Assembly: GCA_963691655.1 (NCBI GenBank)
Contig: OY829326.1
Location: 40,637,989-40,701,988, forward strand
Reading direction: 5' to 3'
Source: Toxonevra muliebris
Taxonomy: Eukaryota > Arthropoda > Insecta > Diptera > Pallopteridae
DNA length: 64,000 nucleotides
The notes under the pieces were generated by a model that had not been told where the DNA came from, ran no database searches, and saw only the letters and a list, made by a program, of their open reading frames with translations. The first letter of the stretch is position 1; every line of letters starts with the position of its first letter. Shown here piece by piece: positions 48,773 through 61,045 of the stretch. The position numbers and the translations under genes were made by a program.

Positions 48773-49861
48773 TTTTTCAGTCTGTAAAAACAGATACAAA
48801 TTTGAATACAAAAAAACTAAACTCAACCTGCAAATATTCGAAGTAGTACTACTGAGAATAAAGAATAAAGTATAAGCAAAAAATTACACACACAATTTGT
48901 TAGTCTTACAATGTAACGCAATTCAATTCAACAATTTCCAATTAATGAATTACGAAGGGACTACCATATGTTCGCTAAGTTGGTGGTTTTTTATTTATAA
49001 TAATATTGCGATATTTCAATTAAAATTTCAAGAGAATTGTTAGGTAAGAATGGAGACGAAAAAAATAATATAAGTGTAGTCATATAAGATCGGTAGAACT
49101 TCAACCACCAACACTGAAAGTCTTTCGACGTCAACTCAAGCCAGCAAAAATTTTGCACGAATGCCAAGCGACATATGGATTGGACCCCTAGTTGCTGTTT
49201 CCAAGTGGTTCCAAAGGCTCCAAGCCGAATATTTTTCTTTTTTCAACCTACTCAAAAATTTATTGAAACCTGGTGTAATTTGAAAGTAATGAAAGCATAC
49301 CATATGACATTGAATTTTTACCAATCAGAAATTATAGCTTTTTCTTTTTACAAAATTCTGCAAAACGCAACAATGAGGAGAATGTTTAGGTTTGAAGTAT
49401 ATCAATTGCATTGACATAAAAAGGTTAATGTTCGATTGTAACATAAACGCACGATCATAAAATAAACATTTTACAATTGGTACATCAGCATTGTCTTGCA
49501 TTTAAATTAGATCACGTTGCCCAGAGGTGCGACGACATTTGACAAGTTATTTTAATTCAGCTACCTATGAAAAGAAGAAGTGCCTAAAATATAGTTCAAT
49601 AATGCTTTGTTTTTTTTATTTGTTTTATTAACGAAAACGAATGACACAATTTCTGTTTAATGCTACAGACGATAAGGTAAATATGTATAATAACTTTTAA
49701 GTGCAATATTTGGACTTAAAGAGGAAGCATAATAATAAAACATGGAAAATAAAATATTCTTTTAGAATAATCCTTAGCCAATATAAAAATTTAATGCATA
49801 TTATTTAAAACAGTATTTTTTTATGTCATTTTCTGTGTATTAAAAAGTATAAATCTTAGAT

Positions 49862-50452
49862 TTAAAGCAATTTCTCAATATCCTTGACAATATCCATAGG
49901 ATCTGTTGTTGGAGCATAACGATTAACTGGTATACCCTCTTTGTTAACCAAAAACTTGGTGAAATTCCATTTGATTGAACTGCCAAGAGTACCACCTTGC
50001 TTGGCTTTTAAGAATTGATAAAGCGGTGCAGTGCCAGAACCATTGACATCAATCTGATGTTGTAAAAAATGGAATTTTTAAGATTAACAAATTACAATTA
50101 CATTAAACAACAGAAAATATTACAATGCATTTACCTTTTGGAATACATCTCCAATATTGGCTTTAGCATCACGCAAATGGCATACCATTGCTTCTCCATC
50201 ACCTTCAGGCATTTGTGAGCCAAACTGATTGCAGGGGAAATTTAGAATTTTCAAACCTTTTTCCTCATATTTCTCCAATAATTCAGTGAGTTTCTTGTAG
50301 TTATTTTTTGTTAAACCACACTGGGAGGCAATGTTAACAATGAGTACAACATTACCCTTATACTTTTCAAGAGAGACTTCATTACCATGCGTATCTTTAA
50401 CGGTGAATTCGTAAATCGAAGCAGCGTTCTTATAGTTTTCGCTAGTCGCCAT
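49862..50452 (-). CDS. PHGPx: phospholipid-hydroperoxide glutathione peroxidase, upstream copy (short form)
   Basis: Two coding exons on the minus strand: 50452-50135 and 50053-49862, 169 aa. Same architecture and the same intact Cys/Gln/Trp active site as the downstream copy, exactly 1680 bp away in the first exon. Exon 2 differs from its paralogue by only a few, mostly silent, changes. An acceptor (cag at 50462-50464) precedes ACT GAA AAA ATG in frame, so the exon can be joined to the leader exon 51787-51473 to make a longer form. Confidence 0.95.
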
Positions 50453-51472
50453 TTTTTCAGTCTGTAAAAACAGATACAAATTTGAATACAAAAAAACTAA
50501 ACTCAACCTGCAAATATTCGAAGTAGTACTACTGAGATTAAAGAATAAAGCATTGAGCAGAAAATTACACACAATTTGTTAGTCATACAACGCAACGCAA
50601 CTCAACAACTGCCAATCAATGAATTATTAGGGGACTAACAAAAGTACGCTAAGTTAGCGGTATTTTATTTTATTTAGATTTTGAAAAACCCACAGTAGAT
50701 AGACGATTTATAACAATATTACGATATTTTCTTTAACAAAAGTAAAACTACTGATGTAAGATCGGCAAAACTCCCACCGCCAACACTGCAAGTCTTTTTC
50801 TATTTTTTATTCTTAACGTATTTCGACGCCAACTCAAGCTAGAACAAACTTTCTACGAATGCGACATCCCTTGTGACTGTTTCCAGGTGGTTTCGAAGAT
50901 TCCAGACCGGACTTTTTTCTGTAGAGGGCAGTTCGAAATTTTCAATCGACGATACAAATGTGGCTGGTGGATGAAGAGAGTTTGGTTGTTTTACAAATAT
51001 AGTAGTAAATCATTTAGAATACATCTTTTCGATGGTTCCATGAACATTAAATGACGGAAAAGAGATACGTGTTCGTTTCGCAAAATATTTCCTTACAAAA
51101 TTTGAAAACGAAGGGTCTAGCACTTTTAATAAAATCGTAACAAGTGATAAAGCCATAAGTTAGAACTGAAAACAAAACAGCAGTCTGGACCCAAAAGATG
51201 CAAATCAAAGCTTAAAAATAGGAATATTTTGAAAGGTGGATCTATCAACTTAAGAAATATATTCAAATTAATGGAAATTAAAAAAGATATAATTTTTTTT
51301 TGTGTTTTTTCAACCATCTTAGCGAATTTTTGTTAGTCCCTCCGTTAATGTATATGCATATGTTAATAATTAAAACAAAAATTCAACGGTCGTCACTACT
51401 TGGACAATTTTAGAGTAATTTGTAACACGCAAACGATAAATAATACAGTAACAAACTGAACTATTCACTCAC

Positions 51473-51787
51473 ATCGTCAATTTGATTTTTATTTTTATCG
51501 TATGATGAGGACGATGCGGTACCAGTGGAAGCAGAAGCACAACTAGCAAACGACAATGGCAAAAGGACTAAGCAAAGGCGTTTCCTGTTTCCTGAATTAT
51601 TAATATGCAAGGGTGTCGTCTTGTGCCCACAACTGGAGCTTAGGCAACGGTATGTTTGCACAAGTAGTTGTTGGCGGTAGCGTTGTGGTCGTTGTGATTG
51701 AACGTATTGCTGTGCATAACGCAAGTGCTTTAAGGCATTGACTTGGACAGTTAATTGACCAAGCTTTTGTAAATAATTGGAAAACAT
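51473..51787 (-). CDS. PHGPx: probable mitochondrial-leader exon of glutathione peroxidase
   Basis: Open exon of 105 codons from ATG (51787) to a gtgagt donor. The first residues MFSNYLQKLGQLTVQVNALK are amphipathic and free of acidic residues, as in a mitochondrial targeting sequence; the rest is Arg/Ser/Gln-rich and ends KNQIDD. It stops in phase 0, and both glutathione peroxidase copies have an acceptor that continues in the right frame with [11 protein letters not shown] joined product would be 105 + 3 + 169 = 277 aa. Insect GPx genes are known to make longer, organelle-targeted forms; the link here is an inference from frame and phase. Confidence 0.65.
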
Positions 51788-53267
51788 TGTAGCTGTACTG
51801 TAATTTGAAAAAAAAAATAATTATATTGAAAATGATTTAACAAATATTTTCTAGAACATGCGAATATGCGAAACGCACTTTTAGAATTTGTTTGTAATTG
51901 TAAATATTTAGTTGAGGTAATTTGAAGCGAAAAAAATTAAAGGCGATATATAAAGGCAGCCATTTGTATTTTCAGCTCGAAGTAATTAATCAATAATGTG
52001 AAAGGAAAATAATGGAAAAGGAAAGGAAAATTATGTACAGTGGTGGTCCAGTATAAGGAATGATATCGTCGTCGTTCAAGCAGAAATCACTAAGTCCAAA
52101 TGAATTTTTTTAATTGGATTCGTATTATTTAGCTTCTATAATTAGATTTATGATAATCCAGGTAAAACGTATACGTATAATGTGTTTATCAATCTGCTGA
52201 CTTTTTAAGTTTAGCCAATGTTAGTAGTGCATCATGCACAGCGTAAACTAACTTATAATTTAGAATAATTTTAATTTTTTTTTTCTAAATGAATGCGACA
52301 AACACGAAATGCCAAGAATTTTTTTTCAACGAAGAAAATATGTATTTAATTTCCCTCTTACCTCCCCCCTACAAAGTCGGGAGTTTGAAAACAAATGGAA
52401 ATCTATTTTTAAATAAAAAACAAAACATGAGAATGAATGAAAAAAAAAAATGCATTTGTAGTAGGCTTGGACGATGGTTAACACGAAATGGCGTGAGAAG
52501 GAAGCTTGAGACAAGTAAAAATTGAATGGCTAGGGAGAGCGGTTTCCCTATCATCACTCTGTATATCTACTTGTATCTGTAAAAATAATAAGTATTGAAA
52601 CATACCTCATTTCTCGAAAGTGCGTTATTTATGTAGAGTCATCAATGATCTTGAAAAAAGTTTTCGCTACAGCGAGCATTCGTTATACTGAACCAACTCT
52701 GTATACTTAGGCCCGAAATTTGAAAGGTATTTGTTGTAATAAAGGTCGGTTAGCAGAGTGCAAATGAATTCAAATTTTATATTCAACATATTTATATCGA
52801 TAAACAAAAATTGTCTGAAAATGTTTAATACATATGAGTTGTCTGGATTCAAGCCCAGATAAGTCACTTCTTTTTTTTTTGAATTTGAGATTTTACCACT
52901 TATAAAGGTTAAAACGAATTTTTCATGTGCATACCTCATAAGCTTCAAGTCCGAAAAAGCCAAAATTCCTATTTATTTTACAATGTAAACATTTGATTAG
53001 CGTAAAAAAGCATACATTTTTTTCCTGTTCACTTTAAATTTCAGTAAATTTTTATGTTGATGACTTATCTGGGATTGATATGCATATGTATACAAAAAAA
53101 TATTTGATTTTACTAATTTATTTCTTTGCATACATTTGTAGTGTTGCACATCATCAGAAGGGGAAAATATTATATAAACATATTTAAATTACTAGCAAAA
53201 TAAATTTAACCTTAGGATACATACGAAAAAAAATCTACAGTTATACGTACCAAGAGTCTCCTAGACT
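51788..53267. other. intergenic region
   Basis: Presumed promoter side of the GPx locus, followed by AT-rich sequence. A GT donor (cgagaaatgag|gtatgt, minus strand, at ~52605) could belong to an unrecognised minus-strand transcript. No confident gene. Confidence 0.4.
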
Positions 53268-53533
53268 CATATCGATGGTCATACATTGACCCCTCGTAAG
53301 TACTTTTTCACCACTTTTGAAAGACAAGACAATAACGCAATAAATTTCTTTAAACAATATATAAAAATAAGTTTAAAATAAAGAAAAATAATTCCAAAAA
53401 TATTTTTTTCTTATTTAAAATGATTTAAAACCACATTTTACATATTCTTTATGTATATTTACTGCTTTTTTGCCGTCTCTTCCAAAAGTGGTGAAAAACT
53501 ACATACGAGGGGTCAACGTATGACCATCGATAT
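53268..53533. mobile_element. 266-bp foldback MITE
   Basis: The left arm 53268-53330 (starting catatcgatggtcatac) is inverted at 53472-53533 (ending gtatgaccatcgatatg). Arms of ~60 bases differ at roughly eight positions. The arms contain gacccctcgta and aaaagtggtgaaaa. The 140-base centre is AT-rich. No coding capacity. Confidence 0.88.
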
Positions 53534-54703
53534 GCCAAAATGTTACAAATCTCTTTAAAAGAAAACCAATAACAAACATATTTGTATTTAGAAATACTTT
53601 AATGAAAATATTTTTGTTTAATTCATTGCAATTCTTTAAAGTTCATTTTACAAGTTATTACGGGTTGTGCTTTACAAATATTATTAGTACACTTGGTACA
53701 AAACAAAGTGCTCATTCGACTAATTTGTGAGGGTCAGTACGCAAATCGTTTTTTTTTTTTATTTGGCAGTTGATACAGGATATGTGCAAATAAATTTTTC
53801 TTATCACAATGAAGCAGAAGGCTTGCTAAATACTTTCAAACCTAATTGTTACTGTTTCATTAATTTGCCTGGTATAGGTACTTCGCTACACCCATATGTC
53901 CGTAAGACTCATGGTATGCATTGGAAGGGTACAGATGAGAAATGTAAAGTTTTTTTTAAACATATTTGAAAATTCAAAAATTGTAAAAATCATATATTAA
54001 AAAATGAGCAATGATAGCGTTTCTGTAGTTTTAAGTAGATATTTTGTCTAGATTTGTAGATATAAAAAAACGAATATGTTTGTTAGTCTCGGAGACTCAT
54101 GGTATGCATCCTAGAGTTGAATGGATATCTTTTTATATACATAGCTTCCAACAAAATTTCATCGTTTGCAAACTAACAAAGGAAAAACAAACGATTCCGA
54201 TAAAAAATAGTTACTTTTTGAAAGTTGAGGGGCAGACTTGACGAAGGCTAAGAATCCCTCATTAAAATTATTTCAAGGTCAATTTGATTATTTTATATAC
54301 ATTTATTTTACCACACCTTTTTTTATAACTTAATTTCGTATTTTCATAACCACATTTTTATAATCAAAAGTAATTTTGAATGACTACATATAAACTTGAG
54401 ACATACATAAGTACAATCGGCAAGATATTATGTATTTTTTTAAATCAGTATTGTTAACTTTATTGATAAGGTAAACTACCAGCAGCAGAAAATAATGATA
54501 AGTCATTTTGTAAGTAGCTAGCCTATCTAGAATCTATAGATCATATACATACATCCATACATAAGTGCAGGCAATCTAAATTTTCTAAAGATTTTACGCA
54601 GAATTTGTTTCTAGAGTATTCAAAACTCTAGCAAAAATGGATTAGTTTAATTTAAATTTGAAATTTAATATCAAATAATAATAAGAAAATGATGAACAAT
54701 TAC
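53534..54703. other. gene-free region
   Basis: The words gactcatggtatgcat occur at ~53908 and ~54093 in the same direction, hinting at a diverged local duplication. Nothing else recognised. Confidence 0.4.
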
Positions 54704-54787
54704 TTGCATATAATAATAATAAGAGGTTCCCAGTGCTGTGACAAGCGCTCCAATCAGAAAATGAACGAGGGTTGTGGTGGCGGCCAT
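54704..54787 (-). CDS. possible first coding exon of a small membrane protein
   Basis: Minus-strand ATG at 54787 opens MAATTTLVHFLIGALVTALG then TSYYYYMQ, a single hydrophobic segment with a good GTAATT donor at 54703. Read-through without splicing gives ten more residues, then a stop. The segment looks like a transmembrane helix or signal anchor, as in mitochondrial or ER micropeptides. No downstream exon was found with confidence, and I do not recognise the family. Confidence 0.4.
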
Positions 54788-55784
54788 AATGACAATAGAA
54801 ACAAGTTGATGGTCGTCAAATATATTCGAACTAATCTAAAATCGAGCATAGTATATTGATTATGACAATTGGCACTGAAATATGCCACATCATGTTTATA
54901 TAAATAGCATATTTCGGTTTTAAAGAATTATTAATCCCCTACATGCAGATGCCAAATATCTCCACTCAGTGCAAGCGTATACACAATTCAACTTTGCTGT
55001 TTTTTCCTTTCTTCATAAATACATAATAGGTCCAAAGTTCGTTTGGAAATTCACTTTCACTTAGCCAACCAAATTTTATTTTACTAATTTATAACACTAA
55101 TATAAGTTTTATGTTTAATTTATTTTAAATGATTTCATAATTTATTCTTACGTTTAGTAGAAATCCAGGAAAAAACAAACAAGTTCAATAGCGGCCGGTA
55201 AATATTTTTTGTGATACAACAAAAGTTACAATTGCTATTTTGCTATTTCACCACTAAAAATTGTCAAAGTCATATCATCATCAGCTGATTTACATTCCAC
55301 GATGCAGGGGTGTTTTTTTTTATTAACGAAATCATTATTTGTCATTATTTAATTTCCTATTACTCGGATGCATATTGCCCTTAGTTTTATAGTAAAAACA
55401 TCTATTAATTCAAACATTAACCAATATTTAACTTTTTACTATAGTGGTCCCTGGAATTCTGACACGACGCTAGCCGTTTGCTGCACTACACTATCGATTG
55501 CACTGCATTAGCTGCATAGTCTTTTTGTGGAATGCATTGAGGAGTGTCACTGTGTTGTCAACGAAAATTTTCAGTCACTCGTTGTTGCAAGAACTTCGGA
55601 AAGTAAAGATTAAAAATTAAGTTATTGAGCACTTGGTGAATAATACCCCAATGCAAAAGCATCAAATGCAATACGCAAAGTTACAGTAAAGCCCACAACT
55701 AAGATTATAGTTGTTGGGGACAACACAGAAAACTACACCCACACTAAATAAGTACAACAAAAAGTTTAGCAACAAAAAATCGGG
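54788..55784. other. 5' flank of Strip
   Basis: The last ~250 bases before the ATG are less AT-rich and probably 5' UTR. Otherwise nothing recognised. Confidence 0.4.
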
Positions 55785-58475
55785 ATGATGCTCTCATCCA
55801 TTAACAATTCCTTCGAGCAGGATATACACGATGTGGACGGAAATTGCGATGGTCCCGACTTAGATTTTATTTACGCGGATGTGGACACATATCAAAATGA
55901 AATAGCAGAACTATACAGCTACACGGAATTCAATGAATTACAACAGAATGTTAAGGCATTTGAGGATCAGATGGAAATGTATGATCTGCCACCAAACTGG
56001 CAGAAGCAAGACGCAGCTTCACAGCGCAGCATTATTATGAAACTGATAGATCAGTTGGAGGTATCCAATCGAGCATTCCGAATGCAGGCAGCACGGTGCA
56101 TACTCTATTTGGCACAAGGATGCTGGGCAGAGGTGCAGTCGGATGAAGAGCAGCTTAAAATAACTCGTGACAACATCATTGTGCTATATGAATTGGGCGT
56201 GTTTTCGTCTTTCATTGATTTGTTGAATATGGAAATTGAGAGTGCATGTTCTCCAGACATTGTTGCAGTGAAGATTACAAATGTGACGCTTGTGGACTCA
56301 ACAGATTTGCGTGTGATTCTATCTGTGCTATATATTATAACCGAAACGATACGTGACGAACGCGAAAAGGAAAGCGAAGATTACAAACAAATTGCTGAAT
56401 CTTTCATACAGGAAATCAATAGTCCATTATCGGATGGGGAACTCCTTGCTGTGAAGTTACTGGGCATGATAACACGCTTTTGTAGTGGTGCTGCACCGCA
56501 TTTTCCTATGAAAAAAGTGGTGTTGTTATTGTGGAAAATTACTCTCCTAGGGCTGGGTGGTATGGAAGTATTGAAAAACCTTAAAAACGAATATCGTATT
56601 AAAGTTGAATTGGAGCCTGTGACTGAAGACACCTTAGAGGTTACTAAGGGCATGCGTGCTAGTTCACCACCAGCCACAGCTACTGATATTTTGGATAACC
56701 AAAATCCAAAGAGAAACGCATTTAGGTAAGTTTAACGACTTAAATTTATAAAATTAAATTGAAATTTAGGGATATTAAATATAAACCCCCTTAACAGACG
56801 TTCTCTAATGAAACAACGCTTTTTGGACGAACAAGAACAAATGGACATGGAGTTGACTCCAGGCAATGAAAGTGCTCCACAGTCCAACAACGGCGGAAAC
56901 GGCGGCGGCGAAGAGGAACTCTCTCAATACTATCGCCCCTTTGATGATCCATCGACATCAGCCGCTAATCCTAATAATCATCCAAGCTATGCACAACCAC
57001 CACCCACACAGCCAGTACAAGTAACCACACGCCTGCCCTGGACGCCGAAAGTGCGTCAAAAGGATATTGATCAATTTCTCGACATTTCACGCAACAAATT
57101 TATAGGTTACTCCCTCATTGACGACCACGAAAGTCTCGCGGGATTGCCGCAGCCTATACACGAAGGTGTTAAGACGCTACGGCGTCATATGTACGTCAGC
57201 CTAGCCGATGTACAAATCAAAAAGGAAGAAGAAATTGCACGCAACCCTATTTCTACGCAAGAGGATGAAATTCAAATGACACCCGCCGAAGTTCTCTATC
57301 AGGCAATTTTACCTAATCTGCCGCAGTACATGATCGCATTGTTAAAAGTCTTGCTAGCGGCCTCGCCAACGTCAAAATCGAAAACTGAGAGCATTAATAT
57401 AATGGCCGATGTGCTGCCCAAGAAGATGCCAATTACCGTGTCACAGAAGCTCACCGTTGACATGGGACGCCACAAAGAAATCATAGTAAAAGCTGTTTCG
57501 GCCATTATTTTGTTGTATCTGAAGCACTTCAAGATCAATCATGTATATCAGTTCGAATTTATGTCGCAGCACTTGGTGTTCGCAAATTGTATACCATTAG
57601 TGTTGAAATTCTTCAACCAAACCATTACCGAATACGTTGGCATGAAAAATTCGATTCCGCTTCTGGACTTCCCCTCCTGTGTGATTGGCGAGCAGCCTGA
57701 TCTATCCGGCGAGAGCTTTGTCTACAGCGGCGACGTTTCCGACAAGCCATACTATTCGTGGCGCAATGTTTTTTCCTGCATCAACTTGCTGCGTATTTTA
57801 AACAAACTCATCAAGTGGAAACATTCGCGTGTCATGATGCTTGTTGTTTTTAAGTCAGCACCCATACTCAAGAAGACGCTCAAAGTGCGTCACGCAATGA
57901 TGCAGTTGTATGTACTGAAGTTACTCAAAATGCAGACAAAGTATTTGGGACGTCAGTGGCGAAAGTCGAACATGAAGACCATGAGCGCCATCTATGCCAA
58001 GGTGCGTCATCGTCTCAACGACGACTGGGCCTTTGGCAACGACTTGGAATCGCGTCCATGGGACTTTCAGGCAGAGGAATGCACGCTTCGAGCATGCGTA
58101 GATCGTTTTAATTTGCGACGCTATCCAGAGGCAACACAAAAATGTGGCGCTGGAGGCAATAATGGCAATTCCGCAAACTCAGATAACTCTTCTGGTGGCG
58201 GCAATATAGGTGGAAACATGGGTGGTGATGGAAATGGTTTTAGTAGTGGAAATAATGCTGGCAACGGCGGTAATGGGCATGCTCAATTAAATGATTATGG
58301 CGTCGAGGGTGGTTTCCCAAGTGATGAAATTCTTACACATTCGGATTTTGCCTTCTTTGGTCATTCGGGCTGGTGGGATCGTAAGGTAGAGCTGACAGAT
58401 TATTTCAAAGAAAATTACTCATTATGGTTAGAGGAAGAAGTTTACAATAGCCAAATTGACTGGGATGCCCTTTAA
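55785..58475 (+). CDS. Strip: Striatin-interacting protein (STRIP/FAM40)
   Basis: Two coding exons, 55785-56725 and 56798-58475. GT-AG intron, phase 2, 872 aa. N-terminal N1221-type domain from DLDFIYADVDTYQNEIAELY through the Arm-like helical region (ARCILYLAQGCWAEVQSDEE). A Ser/Pro/Asn/Gly-rich linker follows the intron, then the DUF3402-type C-terminal domain: LPWTPKVRQKDIDQFLDISR, LRILNKLIKWKHSRVMMLV and FFGHSGWWDRKVELTDYFKE. STRIP is the scaffold of the STRIPAK phosphatase-kinase complex; in flies it acts in endosome organisation, axon elongation and Hippo signalling. A Gly/Asn-rich insert of ~50 residues (CGAGGNNGNSANS onward, 58143-58285) breaks the C-terminal domain and is probably a disordered loop. 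Either of two adjacent Met codons may start translation. Confidence 0.96.
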
Positions 58476-59832
58476 AATGAGGACAGAGAGAGGAAAGATG
58501 AAAATCAACGATAGAATTCAGGACGTCAAAAATTATAATATAAAAGAAAATGATGGTAATTTTGTAATATCAATTGACTATCTTTAAATACAAATACTAA
58601 AGTAAAAATATTTTTAATTAAATAATAGCAACATTTTTGGCTACCCTAAAAATTGAAACTTATCAGCAAAAAACACAGCATCATCGTATATAAAATAATC
58701 GCATAATTTATTTACTCGCACACAATTATTATTATACAAGTAACTTCAAAATTAAGAAATGAAAAATTATTGATTGAATAAAAAATATATATATAAATTA
58801 CATTTACTTATATTAGAGATACTTCCTCTCCAATAGAAATATAGTTGCTGGAACTCAAAGGCTCCATATTCTTATTTCTCTTTGCTGCACTTTGTAGTGA
58901 GCAGCACAGACAGAAAGGCAATAAGAAACATGAAATGTATTTATTATTCATTACAATCTATTTTTACTTAAATTTATTATTGAGTTATGTTTTATTTGCT
59001 TCAAAAATGTATTTTAATCAATTCATTATATTGATAAAAAACTTACATCAATTGTAATTAAACACTAATAGAAATAATTAAATTCTTTATAGAATAAATA
59101 TAAAAAACAAAAAAACAAATGCTCTTTCAAAATATTCAAAATGCATTTATTTATACAAATTCGGCATATTATTATTAGTGAAATGGGGAGGACCCTATAG
59201 CCAGGTACTGCTTCCTAAGGGATCTTTTGTTCAAACCCCTAATTTTGCAGAACAGAATCTGATTGTATCGACCGATAAAAACGGCATATTGAAAATTCCA
59301 CTTCTGTATCAAGCCAGGACTGGACGTTCACATACTTAAAATGTGAATTGTCATCCCGTCATCCATTATACAAACTTCAATGAATCAATCCAATTAGGAC
59401 TTTTAACGAAGCAAAGTATGTTTGTGATTTCTAACTCATAGAATCCAGACTTCCAATTTATTTTTTGTCGTTTATGACAATAATAGCAAGAAAGGAGGGT
59501 TTGGAAGTTCCTATTAGCTCAAAACACTATTATTTTGGAGTAAATTAAAATTTTTTTGTTCATATAGAATCTCTCCGGGTCGAATCCGACCAGTGCCATT
59601 GCAATAGTGAAACTGACATAAATTGTTACACTATTGTAGGCATATGAAACGACTTAGCAATTGTATTGTATTTAAAAAACTTAGAAGCCTGCGAGATTTT
59701 CGAAAATAATTTTCGTTTTCCTAAATTCAGGAAAATTTTAAATGAAAAATATTAGTGCAAACAATTTCTTTATACACTTGGTGTAATATAATTATATTTT
59801 CCTCCTGCATAGTGTAATAATCATAATCCGAT
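58476..59832. other. intergenic region between Strip and Indy-like
   Basis: Strip 3' UTR (AATAAA-like words near 58777), then AT-rich sequence. No gene recognised. Confidence 0.45.
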
Positions 59833-61045
59833 ATGGATATTCCAAATGAATTGAACGCCGGGCAGCGTTGTAAATATTTCTGCGCAGTTCATTGGAAAGG
59901 CGTAATCATTTTTATTACACCAGTTTTATGTTTGCCATTGCTATTTTGTGAGCCAGTGAAGGTAAGAATTAAGAGTATGCAATGGTCGCATAACCAGTTT
60001 AAGTAAATTCTCATTACATTTGTATAATTTTAAGGCACTTCGTTGTGCGTATCTGCTCGTTATAATGGCTACATATTGGGTAACTGAGGTATTGCCTCTT
60101 GGTATAACTGCTCTGCTACCGATGATATGTTTCCCAATCATGGGAATTCTGGTAAGTATGTTTTCCTCCTTTAAATTGTACAAATCTTCAAATTTGTTTC
60201 TTCACAGGACTCGCAGAGAGTATGCTCGTGCTATATGAAGGATTCAATGTTTTTATTTCTTGGAGGTTTAGTTGTAGCGAGTGCCATAGAATACTGCAAC
60301 TTGCATAAACGCCTTGCTTTTTCTGTGATTTTGTGTATCGGTTGTAGTCCAAGAAGGTAGAACAACGCCAATATATTATGTTGCAATTATTTGTACATAT
60401 ATAAATATTATAGATTGCACTTAGGTTTAATGCTGGTCACAATGTTTGTGTCGATGTGGATCTCGAATACTGCTGCAACTGCCATGATGTGCCCAGTCAT
60501 TAAAGCAGTTTTGGAAGAACTTGACGCGGTGCGTATTATTTTATTTACTTATTTTTTATTTAATTTGAAATTAGGTAACTTTAGATCTGTTTAATATTTA
60601 TCTCAACATAAAACAGAAAAAATCTTCAATGAGTGCTTTAAGCTAATCCGAGCTGAGATTTATAATTATTAAAAAAAATGGAAGCAGACCTTTCTGTTAG
60701 ATGCATATTTCTGTAGAGTTGCAGCTGCTTATTTAGATGCTTCTTACTTATATATTTATTTTAAATGTAAAACTCTTATAATATTTTTAATATACAGCAA
60801 AATATGGTACAACTTACGGACCCAACGAAAGAACTTTTACCTGATGAGTTAGTATATATCTCCATCTTCAACAAAAATAAATAATGAGTATTAATTGTAT
60901 AAAACATATGTATTTACAGTCCTCCTTATCCATCAAAGACAGTAATTTGTTTCTATATGGGTGTAGCTTATGCAGCTTCGATCGGTGGTCTCGGCACACT
61001 TATTGGAACAGGAACTAACATCGTCTTTAAGGGAATTTACGATAC
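59833..61045 (+). CDS. Indy: SLC13 family Na+/carboxylate transporter (Indy-like), 5' part
   Basis: Six exons: 59833-59961, 60035-60151, 60208-60356, 60414-60528, 60798-60847 and 60920-61045. All introns GT-AG, phases join. They encode the first ~228 residues: a short cytosolic start, then membrane segments [49 protein letters not shown], and [20 protein letters not shown] with the Na+-site SNT motif ([13 protein letters not shown]), and [20 protein letters not shown] followed by [16 protein letters not shown]. These are hallmarks of the Indy/NaDC group that moves citrate and dicarboxylates across the plasma membrane. The last donor (gtaagt at 61046) leaves phase 2; the next exon was not found before the window ends, so the gene is incomplete here. 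Confidence 0.93.

Larger units (their letters stand above)
47640..50930. repeat. tandem segmental duplication carrying GPx
   Basis: Two direct units of ~1.65-1.68 kb: about 47640-49240 and 49300-50930. Shared landmarks outside the genes: acaaaattctgcaaaa at ~47687 and ~49352; gttcgattgt at ~47767 and ~49430; gttgcccagaggtgcgacga at ~47865 and ~49517; caacactgaaagtctt at ~49109 against caacactgcaagtctt at ~50782. Non-coding parts have diverged (substitutions and small gaps), unlike the coding exons. Confidence 0.9.
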
